A DNA stretch of 64,000 bases, from assembly GCA_023663145.1 (NCBI GenBank), contig JAMPHZ010000003.1:1-64000 (forward strand). The letters are read 5' to 3'. The notes under the pieces are model-generated. The model saw nothing but the letters and a program-made list of their open reading frames with translations, ran no database searches and was not told the DNA's origin. The DNA comes from Odoribacter sp. Lineage in GTDB: Bacteria; Bacteroidota; Bacteroidia; Bacteroidales; Muribaculaceae. Position numbers and translations under genes: made by a program. This document shows positions 29,420-37,913 of the stretch, piece by piece (position 1 is the first letter of the stretch; the number at the start of each line of letters is the position of its first letter).

Positions 29420-29800
29420 ATGACAACAGAAGACTTGAAACGCCTCAATGAGGATCCTGACGGACTCATATCATATGAATACATAGCCAACAATATAGAT
29501 TCGATTGACAACGACCTGCATCATTTGGTTGACAACATCATGAAAGTCGACCTTACGGGGCAGTTCACGGCTTCCACAGCCCGTTACCTACACGCGATTG
29601 ACCCGATTAAATATGCCGAAGCTGTACATAGTCTTGTAGCAGCTACAATTGAAAAGGACCGCGAACACAGATACCTGCCCGATGTACTGTCCGGAATATA
29701 CGGCACTGACTATGAAAAAAACCATGAGGCTCTCGCAGCTACCGACGATAATTTCCGTCGTATTTATAAACGCCTCTTTCCCAATCCCGAATCGTTATGA
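29420..29800 (+). CDS. Uncharacterised 126-aa protein
   Basis: I do not recognise this protein. It is acidic to neutral, lacks a signal peptide or membrane segment, and looks mostly helical (for example IANNIDSIDNDLHHLVDNIM, FTASTARYLHAIDPIKYAEA, VHSLVAATIEKDREHRYLPD). It contains no Cys. It is wedged between the kinase-like gene (3-base gap) and the PPIase gene (4-base ATGA overlap), so it is surely translated with them and probably has a linked role. Confidence 0.7.
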   Translation: MTTEDLKRLNEDPDGLISYEYIANNIDSIDNDLHHLVDNIMKVDLTGQFTASTARYLHAIDPIKYAEAVHSLVAATIEKDREHRYLPDVLSGIYGTDYEKNHEALAATDDNFRRIYKRLFPNPESL

Positions 29801-30687
29801 ACCTTATTAAAACATTTACCGCCGTCGCTACAGTCATGCTCATAACAATGATAAGCGCATGTAACAAAGCAAGCGCCGGCACTGAGAGTTCTCAGACTAA
29901 CAACACTTTAAAAACAGATTCAATGACTGCAACCGATACTACATCAGTCAAGGTGCGCGTGGAGACCTCGCTCGGCACCTTCACGGTGTTGCTCTATGGT
30001 GACACACCGCGACACCGCGACAACTTCGTAAAACTCGCAAACGAAGGTTATTACAACGGCACACTTTTCCACCGCGTGATAAGCGACTTCATGATTCAAG
30101 CCGGTGATCCCGATTCAAAGACCGCAGTCCCGGGGCAGCGCCTCGGTGCCGGAGATCCAGGTTATACCCTTGAGGCTGAAATACTCTTCCCCCGTCACTT
30201 CCATAAACGCGGAGCATTAGCTGCGGCACGCCAAGGCGATCAGGTAAATCCCCAGCGACGCTCTTCCGGTTCTCAATTTTATGTAGTTACCGGCGACAAG
30301 CTGCCAGAAGCCGCCCTGCCTCAGCTCGAAGCACAACTCAAAAACGCACAGATGCAGGCTATCTTCAATGCTCTGGCAGCTTCACATGAGCAGGAAATCC
30401 GCACGATGCAGGCTTCAGGTAACGCACAAGGACTTGAAGCGCTGCGCCAGCAGCTGATTCAGGAAACAGAAGCGACAGCCGCAGCCAACCCTATGACACT
30501 CACGCCTGAGATGAAACAAGCCTATGTAAACGTAGGTGGTGCACCTCATCTTGACAACCAATACACTGTGTTTGGCGAAGTCATTGATGGCATGGATGTT
30601 ATTGACAAAATAGAACAAGTCAAGACTGACGGCAACGACCGCCCCCTCGATGATGTGCGCATCATCAAGATGGAAGTCCTGAAATGA
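29797..30687 (+). CDS. Cyclophilin-type peptidyl-prolyl isomerase, lipoprotein
   Basis: 296-aa predicted periplasmic or outer-membrane-anchored cyclophilin. Residues 1-22 form a lipoprotein signal ending MLITMISAC. The cyclophilin domain starts near residue 50 (VRVETSLGTFTVLLYGDTPR) with NFVKLANEGYYNGTLFHRVI and the active-site pattern FMIQAGDPDSK. A roughly 75-residue helical insert rich in Gln and Ala (QLEAQLKNAQMQ onwards) interrupts the fold before QYTVFGEVIDGMDVIDKIEQ; this insert is common in Bacteroidota members. Its ends overlap both neighbours by 4 bases. Confidence 0.92.
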   Translation: MNLIKTFTAVATVMLITMISACNKASAGTESSQTNNTLKTDSMTATDTTSVKVRVETSLGTFTVLLYGDTPRHRDNFVKLANEGYYNGTLFHRVISDFMIQAGDPDSKTAVPGQRLGAGDPGYTLEAEILFPRHFHKRGALAAARQGDQVNPQRRSSGSQFYVVTGDKLPEAALPQLEAQLKNAQMQAIFNALAASHEQEIRTMQASGNAQGLEALRQQLIQETEATAAANPMTLTPEMKQAYVNVGGAPHLDNQYTVFGEVIDGMDVIDKIEQVKTDGNDRPLDDVRIIKMEVLK

Positions 30688-31922
30688 TAGAATTCCGACG
30701 ATATACGCTACCCAACGGGTTGCGCGTGATACACAACTTTGACCCGGCCACATCAATGGCCGCGGTCAACGTTTTATATAATACAGGCTCCCGCGATGAG
30801 AGAGAAGATCTCACAGGCATAGCACATCTTTTCGAACACCTGATGTTCGGAGGCTCCGTCAATGTGCCCGACTTCGATCTTGAGCTGGGAGATGCAGGAG
30901 GCTCGTCAAATGCCTGGACCTCAAATGATTTCACCAACTTCTACGACATCCTCCCGGCAGCCAACATAGAGACCGCCCTGCACCTTGAAAGCGACCGCAT
31001 GTTATCCCTCGCCTTTAACCCCAAATCGCTTGAGATACAACGCAACGTAGTGACAGAGGAGTTTAAACAGCAGTGTCTCAATGCGCCTTACGGCGATCTG
31101 ATGCACTATCTACGCCCGGCTATATATGGCCATACACATCCCTATTCATGGCCTGTGATCGGAAAAAAGCCTGAACACGTCGCAGGCGTTACTGACGCCG
31201 ATATACGCCAATGGTTCTACACCCATTATGCACCCAACAATGCCGTATTGGCTATTGCCGGAAACATTCCCTACAACGAGGGGAGGCGTCTTATTGAAAA
31301 ATGGTTCAGCGACATCCCGTCACGGGTTATACCGCCGCGTATATTACCCGAGCCCGATTTTCCTGACCAAGATATTAATCTGTCTGTCAAAGGCAATGCC
31401 CCAGTCCCTGCTGTAGTAATAGCCATACCCATGGATCCCTACGGCACCCACGACTATCGCGTAGCTGACTGTATCACAGATATACTCTCAGCCGGGCGTT
31501 CTTCCCGTATCTTCCGCGACATCGTGGCCGGAGGAGACGGCTCTGTGATTGCCGCAGACGCCTCCATCATAGGGAGCGAGCACCCTGGATTCATGATGTT
31601 TACCGCAAAAATGTCAGATGATTCCACAAGTACTGCCGAAAACACCGCTAAACTACTATGCGAGCAGCTTGAGGCTCTCGCCGGACTTAGGCCGGTAGAA
31701 GATCATGAACTTGAGCGCACCCTAAACCGCTTTGAGTCAACATTCGCGTTAGGTAACCTTGACAATGCATCCAAGGCTTTCAACCTTGCACTTTCCGATA
31801 TGCATGGTGAAGACATCAACGACACTGTAGCACGGCAACGCCTTATAACTAAAGATGATATATCACGCGTGGCCGCAATACTGTCAACACGCCCTAAGGT
31901 CATTCTACACTATCACTCATGA
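30684..31922 (+). CDS. M16 family zinc metallopeptidase
   Basis: 412-aa pitrilysin-type peptidase. The inverted zinc motif HLFEH lies at residues 48-52 (His48, Glu51 catalytic, His52), and the third ligand is in NVVTEEFKQQ near residue 128. The protein is one half-clam; many M16 enzymes pair with a second subunit, but no partner gene adjoins. No signal peptide is obvious, so it may be cytoplasmic. Last gene of the operon; its stop codon is part of a long inverted repeat. Confidence 0.92.
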   Translation: MIEFRRYTLPNGLRVIHNFDPATSMAAVNVLYNTGSRDEREDLTGIAHLFEHLMFGGSVNVPDFDLELGDAGGSSNAWTSNDFTNFYDILPAANIETALHLESDRMLSLAFNPKSLEIQRNVVTEEFKQQCLNAPYGDLMHYLRPAIYGHTHPYSWPVIGKKPEHVAGVTDADIRQWFYTHYAPNNAVLAIAGNIPYNEGRRLIEKWFSDIPSRVIPPRILPEPDFPDQDINLSVKGNAPVPAVVIAIPMDPYGTHDYRVADCITDILSAGRSSRIFRDIVAGGDGSVIAADASIIGSEHPGFMMFTAKMSDDSTSTAENTAKLLCEQLEALAGLRPVEDHELERTLNRFESTFALGNLDNASKAFNLALSDMHGEDINDTVARQRLITKDDISRVAAILSTRPKVILHYHS

Positions 31923-31970
31923 CAGATATAAGGAAGGCACCTACAGTAGGTGCCTTCCTTATATCTGTCA
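31920..31970. terminator. Perfect 24-bp inverted repeat containing both convergent stop codons
   Basis: The arms 31920-31943 and 31947-31970 are perfectly complementary around a 3-base loop. The outermost TGA/TCA are the stop codons of the M16 peptidase gene (plus) and the YggS gene (minus). There is no T run outside the stem. It most likely ends both transcripts. Confidence 0.7.
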
Positions 31971-32636
31971 TGTTGAGCGCAGGCCGAATATCCGGCTCCC
32001 TACCCTTATTGCGGTAGAACCATTTGCAATAGCTATCGGATAATCATCACTCATCCCCATTGACAACGTATCAAAGCCTCGCAGATCAGGGCACATGCGA
32101 CGAATCTCGTTGAATAACCCGGCTATAGCCTTAAAATCGGCATTTATACGAGATTCATCATCTGTATTGGAAGCCATACCCATAATTCCGCATATGTGCG
32201 TTGCGCGGAGTTTCTCGTAACTTCTATTCTCGAAATACTCTAAAATTTCCGCGGGCTTAAAACCGGTCTTTGTATCCTCCGCCGCCACATGTGCTTCAAG
32301 AAGAACGTTTGTCACTATGCCGCGGGTAGCCGACACTGAGTCTATCAGCTCAAGCAGGTGTAGTGAGTCAACACTTTCGATCAAAGCTATATTGCCAACA
32401 AGAGACTTCACCTTATTGGTCTGCAAGTGACCTATAAAATGCCACTTGATGTCATCAGGAAGGATAGATCGCTTTAGGAGAAGTTCCTGCACACGGCTCT
32501 CACCAAACACGCGCTGCCCTGCGGCATACGCCTCAGCTATGGCCTCGGCCGGATGGAACTTCGAGACAGCCACCAACTTTACCCCAGGCGGCAATGTCGC
32601 CCGTACCTCGGCCAATGCCCGGGCCACCGCTCCCAT
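31968..32636 (-). CDS. YggS family pyridoxal phosphate-binding protein
   Basis: 222-aa member of the YggS/PROSC family, single-domain PLP-binding TIM-barrel proteins that buffer vitamin B6 and influence amino-acid metabolism. The PLP lysine is in VAVSKFHP at Lys26. Other markers are GESRVQELLLKRSIL, WHFIGHLQTNKVKSL and the phosphate-binding LSMGMSDDYPIAIANGSTAI followed by RVGSRIFG. Its start codon overlaps the DUF4494 stop by one base, so the pair is co-translated. Confidence 0.94.
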   Translation of the reverse strand: MGAVARALAEVRATLPPGVKLVAVSKFHPAEAIAEAYAAGQRVFGESRVQELLLKRSILPDDIKWHFIGHLQTNKVKSLVGNIALIESVDSLHLLELIDSVSATRGIVTNVLLEAHVAAEDTKTGFKPAEILEYFENRSYEKLRATHICGIMGMASNTDDESRINADFKAIAGLFNEIRRMCPDLRGFDTLSMGMSDDYPIAIANGSTAIRVGSRIFGLRST

Positions 32637-33070
32637 CAGTCCTTGACTTTCATACGGTAAACATCCATCAGCGGAGTCTCCGAGATGGATACAATTTCAT
32701 AATCTGCGGCCGAGCCTTTCATAAACTCCTGAAAATTGTCAAAAGCATTCTTGAAATCTGACGCTTGCACCAAAATTTGTGACACCGAACGCTTTTCGGC
32801 TCCGCTCTTTTCGTCAACAGTTATGAATCCAACCTTTACAAGATACCATTTATCACCACAATCATTGAAAGATATCTCAGCTATCTTTGACCTTTTTACC
32901 GCTGCGACATCAAACTCACCCGATATAAAGGGGCGCTGCTCCTCGGTAATACGGGCTTCTGCCTCTGTAAAGGTAAGCGCATCCACAAGATAAGGTTCCG
33001 TTACTTTCTTTGCCGCTCCATTTTCCTGAAGCTTATCATATCGAACTTTACATTCAAACCAGTTTGCCAT
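32636..33070 (-). CDS. DUF4494 domain-containing protein
   Basis: 144-aa cytoplasmic protein of the DUF4494 family, found in Bacteroidota and of unknown function. The ATG at 33070 (MANWFECKVRYDKLQENGAA) is the family start; the longer open frame passes through the promoter. Conserved parts are VTEPYLVDALTFTEAEARIT and WYLVKVGFITVDEKSGAEKR. A promoter and a dyad sit directly upstream. Overlap with the YggS gene suggests a shared physiological setting. Confidence 0.88.
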   Translation of the reverse strand: MANWFECKVRYDKLQENGAAKKVTEPYLVDALTFTEAEARITEEQRPFISGEFDVAAVKRSKIAEISFNDCGDKWYLVKVGFITVDEKSGAEKRSVSQILVQASDFKNAFDNFQEFMKGSAADYEIVSISETPLMDVYRMKVKD

Positions 33071-33120
33071 TATTACATATGTGTTATAAGTATTGAAAAT
33101 ATGCCGCTGCGGCGGCAATG

Positions 33121-33128
33121 CAAAGGTA
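33121..33128 (-). promoter_or_regulatory. DUF4494-YggS operon -7 box
   Basis: Minus strand TACCTTTG. No clear -33 TTTG at the right distance because the terminator occupies that region. The leader would be about 45 bases and starts in a 6-bp dyad (33102-33117). Confidence 0.6.
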
Positions 33129-33138
33129 CAAAAAAAGC

Positions 33139-33172
33139 AAAAAAGTCGAACCTCACGATTCGACTTTTTTTT
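33139..33172 (-). terminator. Bidirectional terminator downstream of the DUF6377 gene
   Basis: AAAAAAGTCGAA (33139-33150) pairs with TTCGACTTTTTT (from 33159) around an 8-base loop. T runs follow on both strands. On the minus strand it ends transcription from the DUF6377 gene or from the possible small RNA. Confidence 0.85.
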
Positions 33173-33277
33173 AGGTTCTAACACTAAATACCTAAAACCA
33201 TTTAAAAAATCCTTGTTCTTATCTTTTTCTGAATAATCCTAAATAATAACCTTGAATCTTAGACCTAAAATTATTTA
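33139..33277 (-). ncRNA. Candidate small RNA
   Basis: A -7 box TAATTTTG (33283-33290, minus) would start a transcript near 33277 that runs about 140 bases into the strong terminator at 33139-33172. No reading frame with a credible start lies inside. A perfect ACATGC-G-GCATGT dyad (33295-33307) sits between the -33 and -7 positions. No -33 TTTG is visible, so this is a suggestion, not a firm call. It could simply be the 3' UTR of the DUF6377 gene. Confidence 0.35.
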
Positions 33278-33425
33278 CACTGCAAAATTACATCACATGC
33301 GGCATGTTTTGATCATTATTGAGGTATAATATAAATATAAAATACAAAAATATTAATCTATATATCTAATTTCCTTGTATTTATATTTACAATAGGCCAT
33401 ATAAAATATAAGGTATAGTATAATG

Positions 33426-34991
33426 TTATTTTTGAATATTCATTATATTCTTTTCAAAATTATCTCTATCAATCGCTCTACTTTTGATACGGTTGCGGTA
33501 TGTATATACAGTGTTAAGTGACAACCCGAGAAATTTTGATATACGCGTTGAATCTGAGACGCCAAGCCTCATGAATGCAATTATGCGTTGCTCAGGTGTA
33601 AGCTTCTCACCGGTCGACGGCTGTGCAATCTGCTTATCAGGCCGCAGAAGTTTATTAAGCTCACTTGTGAAATTTGGGAAAATACGAAGTACAGCGGAAT
33701 CAAATACTGTAAAAAAACGATCAGTCTGTTCCTGTATTATTTTCCCACTCTCAATAGTATTCAGCAGATCCTTGGCCTGCCCGGCTTTAAGTTTCCGGCC
33801 TACGAGTCGGTTGAAATCCTCCACTCCTTCCACATACACAGCACATATATCAAGCAACTGGTTTATATACACCTCCCGCGAGGTTACTGAGTCATTCAAA
33901 GAACATATGCGGTCACGCAATGCCGCACATCGACGCCGCTCCCTCACCGCAAAGGCTGTCGCGGCAGCCATAACAACCACCAAGGCAAGAAATCCAAGTC
34001 CATAATTACGCTTCACCGCATTCTCCTGCTTGCGCAACGTGTCATTGACCATTGATACAGATTCAAGCAAGTCATTACTCAAAAGCGTTGATTTAGACGA
34101 ATTTATAGCCTCACTTGCGGCCGACACGTATTCATAAGCACGGTCAATCTCACCGTCCTTGAACAATTCACCGGCAAGTGTAACGATTGATGCCGGTTCA
34201 CCATTTGCCGTCATCACATCACTGATAGCTGACAAGGTCAGATAATAAAGATATTCATCCCGCTTGGTTATATTGTCCTTATAATAATGAGCCAACATGC
34301 CCGTAACTATAGCATATCCGGGATAATCAGGATCTATGACATCAAACACCTCTATTAGTTCACCGGCTCCGAGAGTATTGTTCCCGTTCATATAATGAAT
34401 CTGCGCACGCGCGAGCCGCTGCTCTCTGGAGTCAACCGGAAACTGTGCCGCAAGCGAATCAAGGGCCTCTTTTGCCCGATCATAAAGCGCTTGATGACCG
34501 GCATGAAAGCTATATATTGTCGCCGCCCCTTGCAATGCCCGGCTCAGAGCACTGTAATAGTCAATACGAGCATAACGGTCAAGTATAGAGATGTCAATTG
34601 AATCAAGCATCCTGACCGCATCACCGTAAAGCATCTTACGAGACAATTGGTCTGCATGATCGATCAATACATGGGCAGCTTCTGCCTCATTTCCGCATTC
34701 AACAGCCTTTTCATAACTCATAGCGAAATAATGGTGAGCAGAATCTGCATCAAACCGGCGGTACTCGCGCCCTATAAGGCGCATCAGTTCCGGCACGCGG
34801 CAAGGGGCCACAGTGTCGAGCAGACTTTTCATAGAGTCGACCCGGGCTTTCTGAGCCGCGCTATATATATCACGTTTTGCGATAGCCCGGTCAAGTCTCT
34901 CTATTGCTTGTGCAAGCCTCTTTGGCCTGGCGCCAGCCTTAACCGTAATAGCGCCAACTATCAAGATAAGTACGACTAACAGGTGTTTCAT
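33426..34991 (-). CDS. DUF6377-type membrane regulator with C-terminal helix-turn-helix
   Basis: 521-aa one-component regulator-like protein. The start ATG at 34991 opens a signal or anchor segment (MKHLLVVLILIVGAITVKAG). The TTG further upstream in frame is excluded because the -7 box overlaps it. Residues 25-325 are helical TPR-like repeats, probably periplasmic. A transmembrane helix follows (YGLGFLALVVVMAAATAFAV), then a coiled cytoplasmic part and a LuxR-like HTH (LGVSDSTRISKFLGLSLNTV, YTYRNRIKSRA). The family is common in Bacteroidota and is thought to link an envelope signal to transcription. Target genes are unknown. Confidence 0.82.
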   Translation of the reverse strand: MKHLLVVLILIVGAITVKAGARPKRLAQAIERLDRAIAKRDIYSAAQKARVDSMKSLLDTVAPCRVPELMRLIGREYRRFDADSAHHYFAMSYEKAVECGNEAEAAHVLIDHADQLSRKMLYGDAVRMLDSIDISILDRYARIDYYSALSRALQGAATIYSFHAGHQALYDRAKEALDSLAAQFPVDSREQRLARAQIHYMNGNNTLGAGELIEVFDVIDPDYPGYAIVTGMLAHYYKDNITKRDEYLYYLTLSAISDVMTANGEPASIVTLAGELFKDGEIDRAYEYVSAASEAINSSKSTLLSNDLLESVSMVNDTLRKQENAVKRNYGLGFLALVVVMAAATAFAVRERRRCAALRDRICSLNDSVTSREVYINQLLDICAVYVEGVEDFNRLVGRKLKAGQAKDLLNTIESGKIIQEQTDRFFTVFDSAVLRIFPNFTSELNKLLRPDKQIAQPSTGEKLTPEQRIIAFMRLGVSDSTRISKFLGLSLNTVYTYRNRIKSRAIDRDNFEKNIMNIQK

Positions 34992-35015
34992 CGGATTATA
35001 TAATGGTTTTGGCTG

Positions 35016-35023
35016 CAAATGTA
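35016..35023 (-). promoter_or_regulatory. -7 box of the DUF6377 gene
   Basis: Minus strand TACATTTG, ending 24 bases before the ATG at 34991. It overlaps the upstream TTG codon at 35018 and so decides the start. No clear -33 box. Confidence 0.55.
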
Positions 35024-35263
35024 GTCATTTTTCTTCAATATGGGGTTATATCTACCTAAAATTTTATTTATATTATACAACATTTAATCCGCAATGAATC
35101 AGAGATATGTTTTTTTAAGCGATTTATATTGCATGTGATTTTGATAATATAGAGTGGCAGGAGCTGTGCACAAACCCTAACTTTGTAGTGAAATCGAGAT
35201 TCAGGTACAATTTCTAAGGTCAGATTTTTAGGTTTTATCAGATTTAGGTTTAGGATACAACGC

Positions 35264-35293
35264 AAAGCGCCATTTCGCGAGAAACGGCGCTTT
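35264..35293 (-). terminator. Terminator-like hairpin after the Crp-family gene
   Basis: AAAGCGCC plus ATTTC (35264-35276) pair with GAAAC plus GGCGCTTT (35281-35293) in a 13-bp stem with one G-U pair and a 4-base loop. Only three Ts follow on the minus strand. Confidence 0.65.
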
Positions 35294-35317
35294 TGCATAT
35301 CGGGAGGACACAAAATA

Positions 35318-36016
35318 TCAATCCTCGCTTTGTTCTGAATGATTATGAAGTAGTGCCAGGAGCATGCGCCGGTCTGTAACCTTGATACTGTAAGGCGTAT
35401 AATCCACCAAACCGTCATTTTTCATATTTTCCAAAGCAGCTTTCAATGATGAACGCGGCACGCCGAACAGGGCCGCCAAATCCCGATGAGTGCACTCTAG
35501 CGTGATATCTGTACTGCGTGGCTGTGTAAGCGCGCTGATCCAATAAGCTATACGCTCTGGTATGTCACCGGTCGACACGGCGAGAATTCCTTCGACGGCT
35601 TTCTGCGCATTCATCGACAATAAATTAAGATAATTAAACAGGAATACGGGATCACTATGAAGTATTGATATATAATCGCGTTTGTGTATGCGTAATATAG
35701 ACACAGTGTCAATTGCAACAACATTGCCGGGGTAATTGGTGAATCGCCCGAACAAAAATTCCGGAGATATAACATCCAACCCGCCCAATGTCTGACTGAC
35801 GGTAAAGCGGTTATCTGTATTTGAAATACTTATTCTGACATTACCTGAAATTATAAAAGCGATATCGTCACATCGGTCACCGGCATTGAATATGTTGGAA
35901 CCGGGCAGATATTTAAGAAAGTGAAACTTGCATGAACCTACGGTCGAGGCCATGCGTTCCTGGCTCACACCCTTGAAAAGGGGCAATCCCATTAGTATTT
36001 CAAACATTGAGTCCAT
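35318..36016 (-). CDS. Crp/Fnr family transcriptional regulator
   Basis: 232-aa regulator. The N-terminal cyclic-nucleotide-binding-like beta-roll covers residues 10-125 (FLKYLPGSNIFNAGDRCDDI, AFIISGNVRISISN). The classic cAMP-contacting segment is not conserved, and there is no Fnr-type Cys cluster, so the ligand is unknown. The C-terminal winged helix has CTHRDLAALFGVPRSSLKAA, a Crp-type HTH. It is the last gene of a minus-strand run after the BASS transporter (77 bases), suggesting but not proving that it controls that transporter. Confidence 0.9.
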   Translation of the reverse strand: MDSMFEILMGLPLFKGVSQERMASTVGSCKFHFLKYLPGSNIFNAGDRCDDIAFIISGNVRISISNTDNRFTVSQTLGGLDVISPEFLFGRFTNYPGNVVAIDTVSILRIHKRDYISILHSDPVFLFNYLNLLSMNAQKAVEGILAVSTGDIPERIAYWISALTQPRSTDITLECTHRDLAALFGVPRSSLKAALENMKNDGLVDYTPYSIKVTDRRMLLALLHNHSEQSED

Positions 36017-36093
36017 TTCTATAATCTATTAATGCGCAGGGCCGATAACAACCTCGCTATTGTTTAAACGCTTCACAGCTTCTGTCTGTTCGT

Positions 36094-37023
36094 CTACTGC
36101 CTGATTTTCGATGATGAAGGCCGCATCTTATAATATATCTGTAAAGAGTTGATGGTATTCTGCCACAATATATAGGCGGCCGGAGCAATAGAGCATATGG
36201 GATTTAGATAAGTAATAGCCATCCAAACAGCCAAGACTGTGTTTTTTTGTCCAAGGCCTTGAGCCCCTGCTATTTTATCACCGTAACGGTTGCCGGCCCT
36301 ACGGCCGATCCAAAACTGAAGCAGACACACAATAAGGGCCACCAGTGCAAGAGCGGCCATCTCGGGGATACGCTCAGGCGGCTCCGCCATAGCGAATGAA
36401 ACAGCCCTTCCGACCACGATAATCAATGAAACAGCCCATATGTAAAATGATAACGATTGATGACCGGCGATGGAACGATGAATCTTTGGTGCGGCGTACA
36501 TCAGAACCAAAGCCAATAACATCGGAGCTATAATGAGCGGTGTCACTTTCGACAATATTGTCACGAATGCCTCTGTAAATGAAATATGAACAGCCGACGA
36601 TGAATCAATAAACGCAAAGAATGCAGGCGCCACCACAGCGGCTCCAAGATTGCTGAGCACCGATATTGCAACAAGTGACGTGATGCTTCCACCAAGCATA
36701 CCTGTAATTACGGGAGCCGCAGTAGCAGTAGGACAAAGCACGCATATCATCGCGCCTCCTGCAATGTCTGAGCTAAGAGGATAAAGCATGTAATAAACCG
36801 CTACCGCTCCCACAATCTGAATGCATACAAGAATCCACGTCAGACGCCCTATACGGAATTCTGAAGGATTTAGGCGGCAGAATGTGATGAGCAACATCAC
36901 GAAAATAAGATATGGGGCCAAAAACTGAATACTGTCTATAGCCGAGTGAAACAGTATGCCACACAACATGGCGAAAGGCAGCATCCATGGTTTGACGCGT
37001 GCCTTCCAATCGCTTAAACTCAT
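36094..37023 (-). CDS. Bile acid:sodium symporter family (BASS) transporter
   Basis: 309-aa inner-membrane protein with about nine to ten hydrophobic helices. The segment ICVLCPTATAAPVITGMLGG and the later LGQKNTVLAVWMAITYLNPI match the crossover regions of the BASS fold. BASS members move bile acids, pantoate, pyruvate or other organic anions with sodium; the substrate here cannot be told. It follows lgt by 21 bases and precedes the Crp-like gene. Confidence 0.8.
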   Translation of the reverse strand: MSLSDWKARVKPWMLPFAMLCGILFHSAIDSIQFLAPYLIFVMLLITFCRLNPSEFRIGRLTWILVCIQIVGAVAVYYMLYPLSSDIAGGAMICVLCPTATAAPVITGMLGGSITSLVAISVLSNLGAAVVAPAFFAFIDSSSAVHISFTEAFVTILSKVTPLIIAPMLLALVLMYAAPKIHRSIAGHQSLSFYIWAVSLIIVVGRAVSFAMAEPPERIPEMAALALVALIVCLLQFWIGRRAGNRYGDKIAGAQGLGQKNTVLAVWMAITYLNPICSIAPAAYILWQNTINSLQIYYKMRPSSSKIRQ

Positions 37024-37044
37024 AATTGCAGCAGTCTATATGAA

Positions 37045-37905
37045 TCAGCGCTTGCCGGCAGAAGTTCCATCATCGGCAAAGCGGTCTGGATATTCAATTT
37101 TAATACGTTTGTGACTCATGGCGTATATTATAAGCCCAAGGCCAAGCAAAACGAATGGGATACTCAGCCATTGGCCCATATTGAGTGTCATATCCGCCTC
37201 AAATGCCACCTGATCATTCTTGATGAACTCAATGAAGAAGCGCGGCAAGAAAATACCTATAAGAAAGGTACCGAAGATCAGCCCCGGCCGTTCTCCGGCA
37301 TTCCGTTTCCAATACATCCACATAAGCAGACCGAAAAGAGCAAGGTAGCATAGAGCTTCATAAATCTGTGTCGGATGGCAAGCCTGTCCATTATACAAGG
37401 CATACCACTCGGCCGATCGCACGAATTTGAACCCCCATGGCAGATCGGTCGCATGTCCGAATATCTCAGAGTTCATAAGATTACCTATACGGATCAGGCA
37501 ACCTACAAGGGCTATAGCAACCACAAGGCGGTCAAAAGTCCATAGAGGATTTCGCTTTGAGGTAAAAACAGAGAAGCATATGACTCCAAGAATCACTCCG
37601 ATAGCACCACCATGGCTTGCAAGTCCACCTTCCCATGTATAGAGTATCTCAACAGGATGCTGAGAGTAATAATCCCATTGATAAAAAAACACATGGCCGA
37701 GGCGTGCGCCCACTATAGTTCCGGCAGCCACCCACAACAGCAGAATTCCCAACCAACGTTCCGGGGCACCTTCGCGCCTGAACATGCGGCTGACTATATT
37801 GAACCCTATCCAGAAGCCTATTGCAAACATCAACCCGTACCAACGGACAGTCACTGGCCAGGTGATTAATTCGGGAGTCACATCCCATGTTATAAATCCG
37901 AGCAT
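37045..37905 (-). CDS. lgt: Prolipoprotein diacylglyceryl transferase
   Basis: 286-aa inner-membrane enzyme that transfers diacylglycerol from phosphatidylglycerol to the lipobox cysteine of prolipoproteins, the first step in lipoprotein maturation. About seven membrane helices. The signature arginine-asparagine motif appears as CLIRIGNLMNSEIFG, and HGGAIGVILG contains the conserved His. It lies 8 bases after the AGCS symporter gene. The window encodes several lipoproteins that would be its clients. Confidence 0.96.
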   Translation of the reverse strand: MLGFITWDVTPELITWPVTVRWYGLMFAIGFWIGFNIVSRMFRREGAPERWLGILLLWVAAGTIVGARLGHVFFYQWDYYSQHPVEILYTWEGGLASHGGAIGVILGVICFSVFTSKRNPLWTFDRLVVAIALVGCLIRIGNLMNSEIFGHATDLPWGFKFVRSAEWYALYNGQACHPTQIYEALCYLALFGLLMWMYWKRNAGERPGLIFGTFLIGIFLPRFFIEFIKNDQVAFEADMTLNMGQWLSIPFVLLGLGLIIYAMSHKRIKIEYPDRFADDGTSAGKR

Positions 37906-37913
37906 CTTATGCG

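Larger units (their letters stand above)
33071..33425. other. AT-rich intergenic region with promoter, terminator and possible small RNA
   Basis: 355 bases without a gene. From left to right it holds the DUF4494 leader with a TGCCGC/GCGGCA dyad (33102-33117), the -7 box TACCTTTG of DUF4494 (33121-33128), a strong bidirectional terminator (33139-33172), four TTTAGG/CCTAAA motifs, a second minus-strand -7 box (33283-33290) and an operator-like dyad (33295-33307). The stretch 33310-33425 is very AT-rich with nothing else recognised. Confidence 0.65.
34992..35317. other. Intergenic region between crp-like and DUF6377 genes
   Basis: 326 bases without a gene. It contains the terminator of the Crp-like gene (35264-35293), a cluster of three TTTAGG motifs (35227-35254), two partly repeated CCTAAA..ATCTGA units on the minus strand, one CCTAAA at 35055-35060, and the -7 box of the DUF6377 gene (35016-35023). 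Confidence 0.6.
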
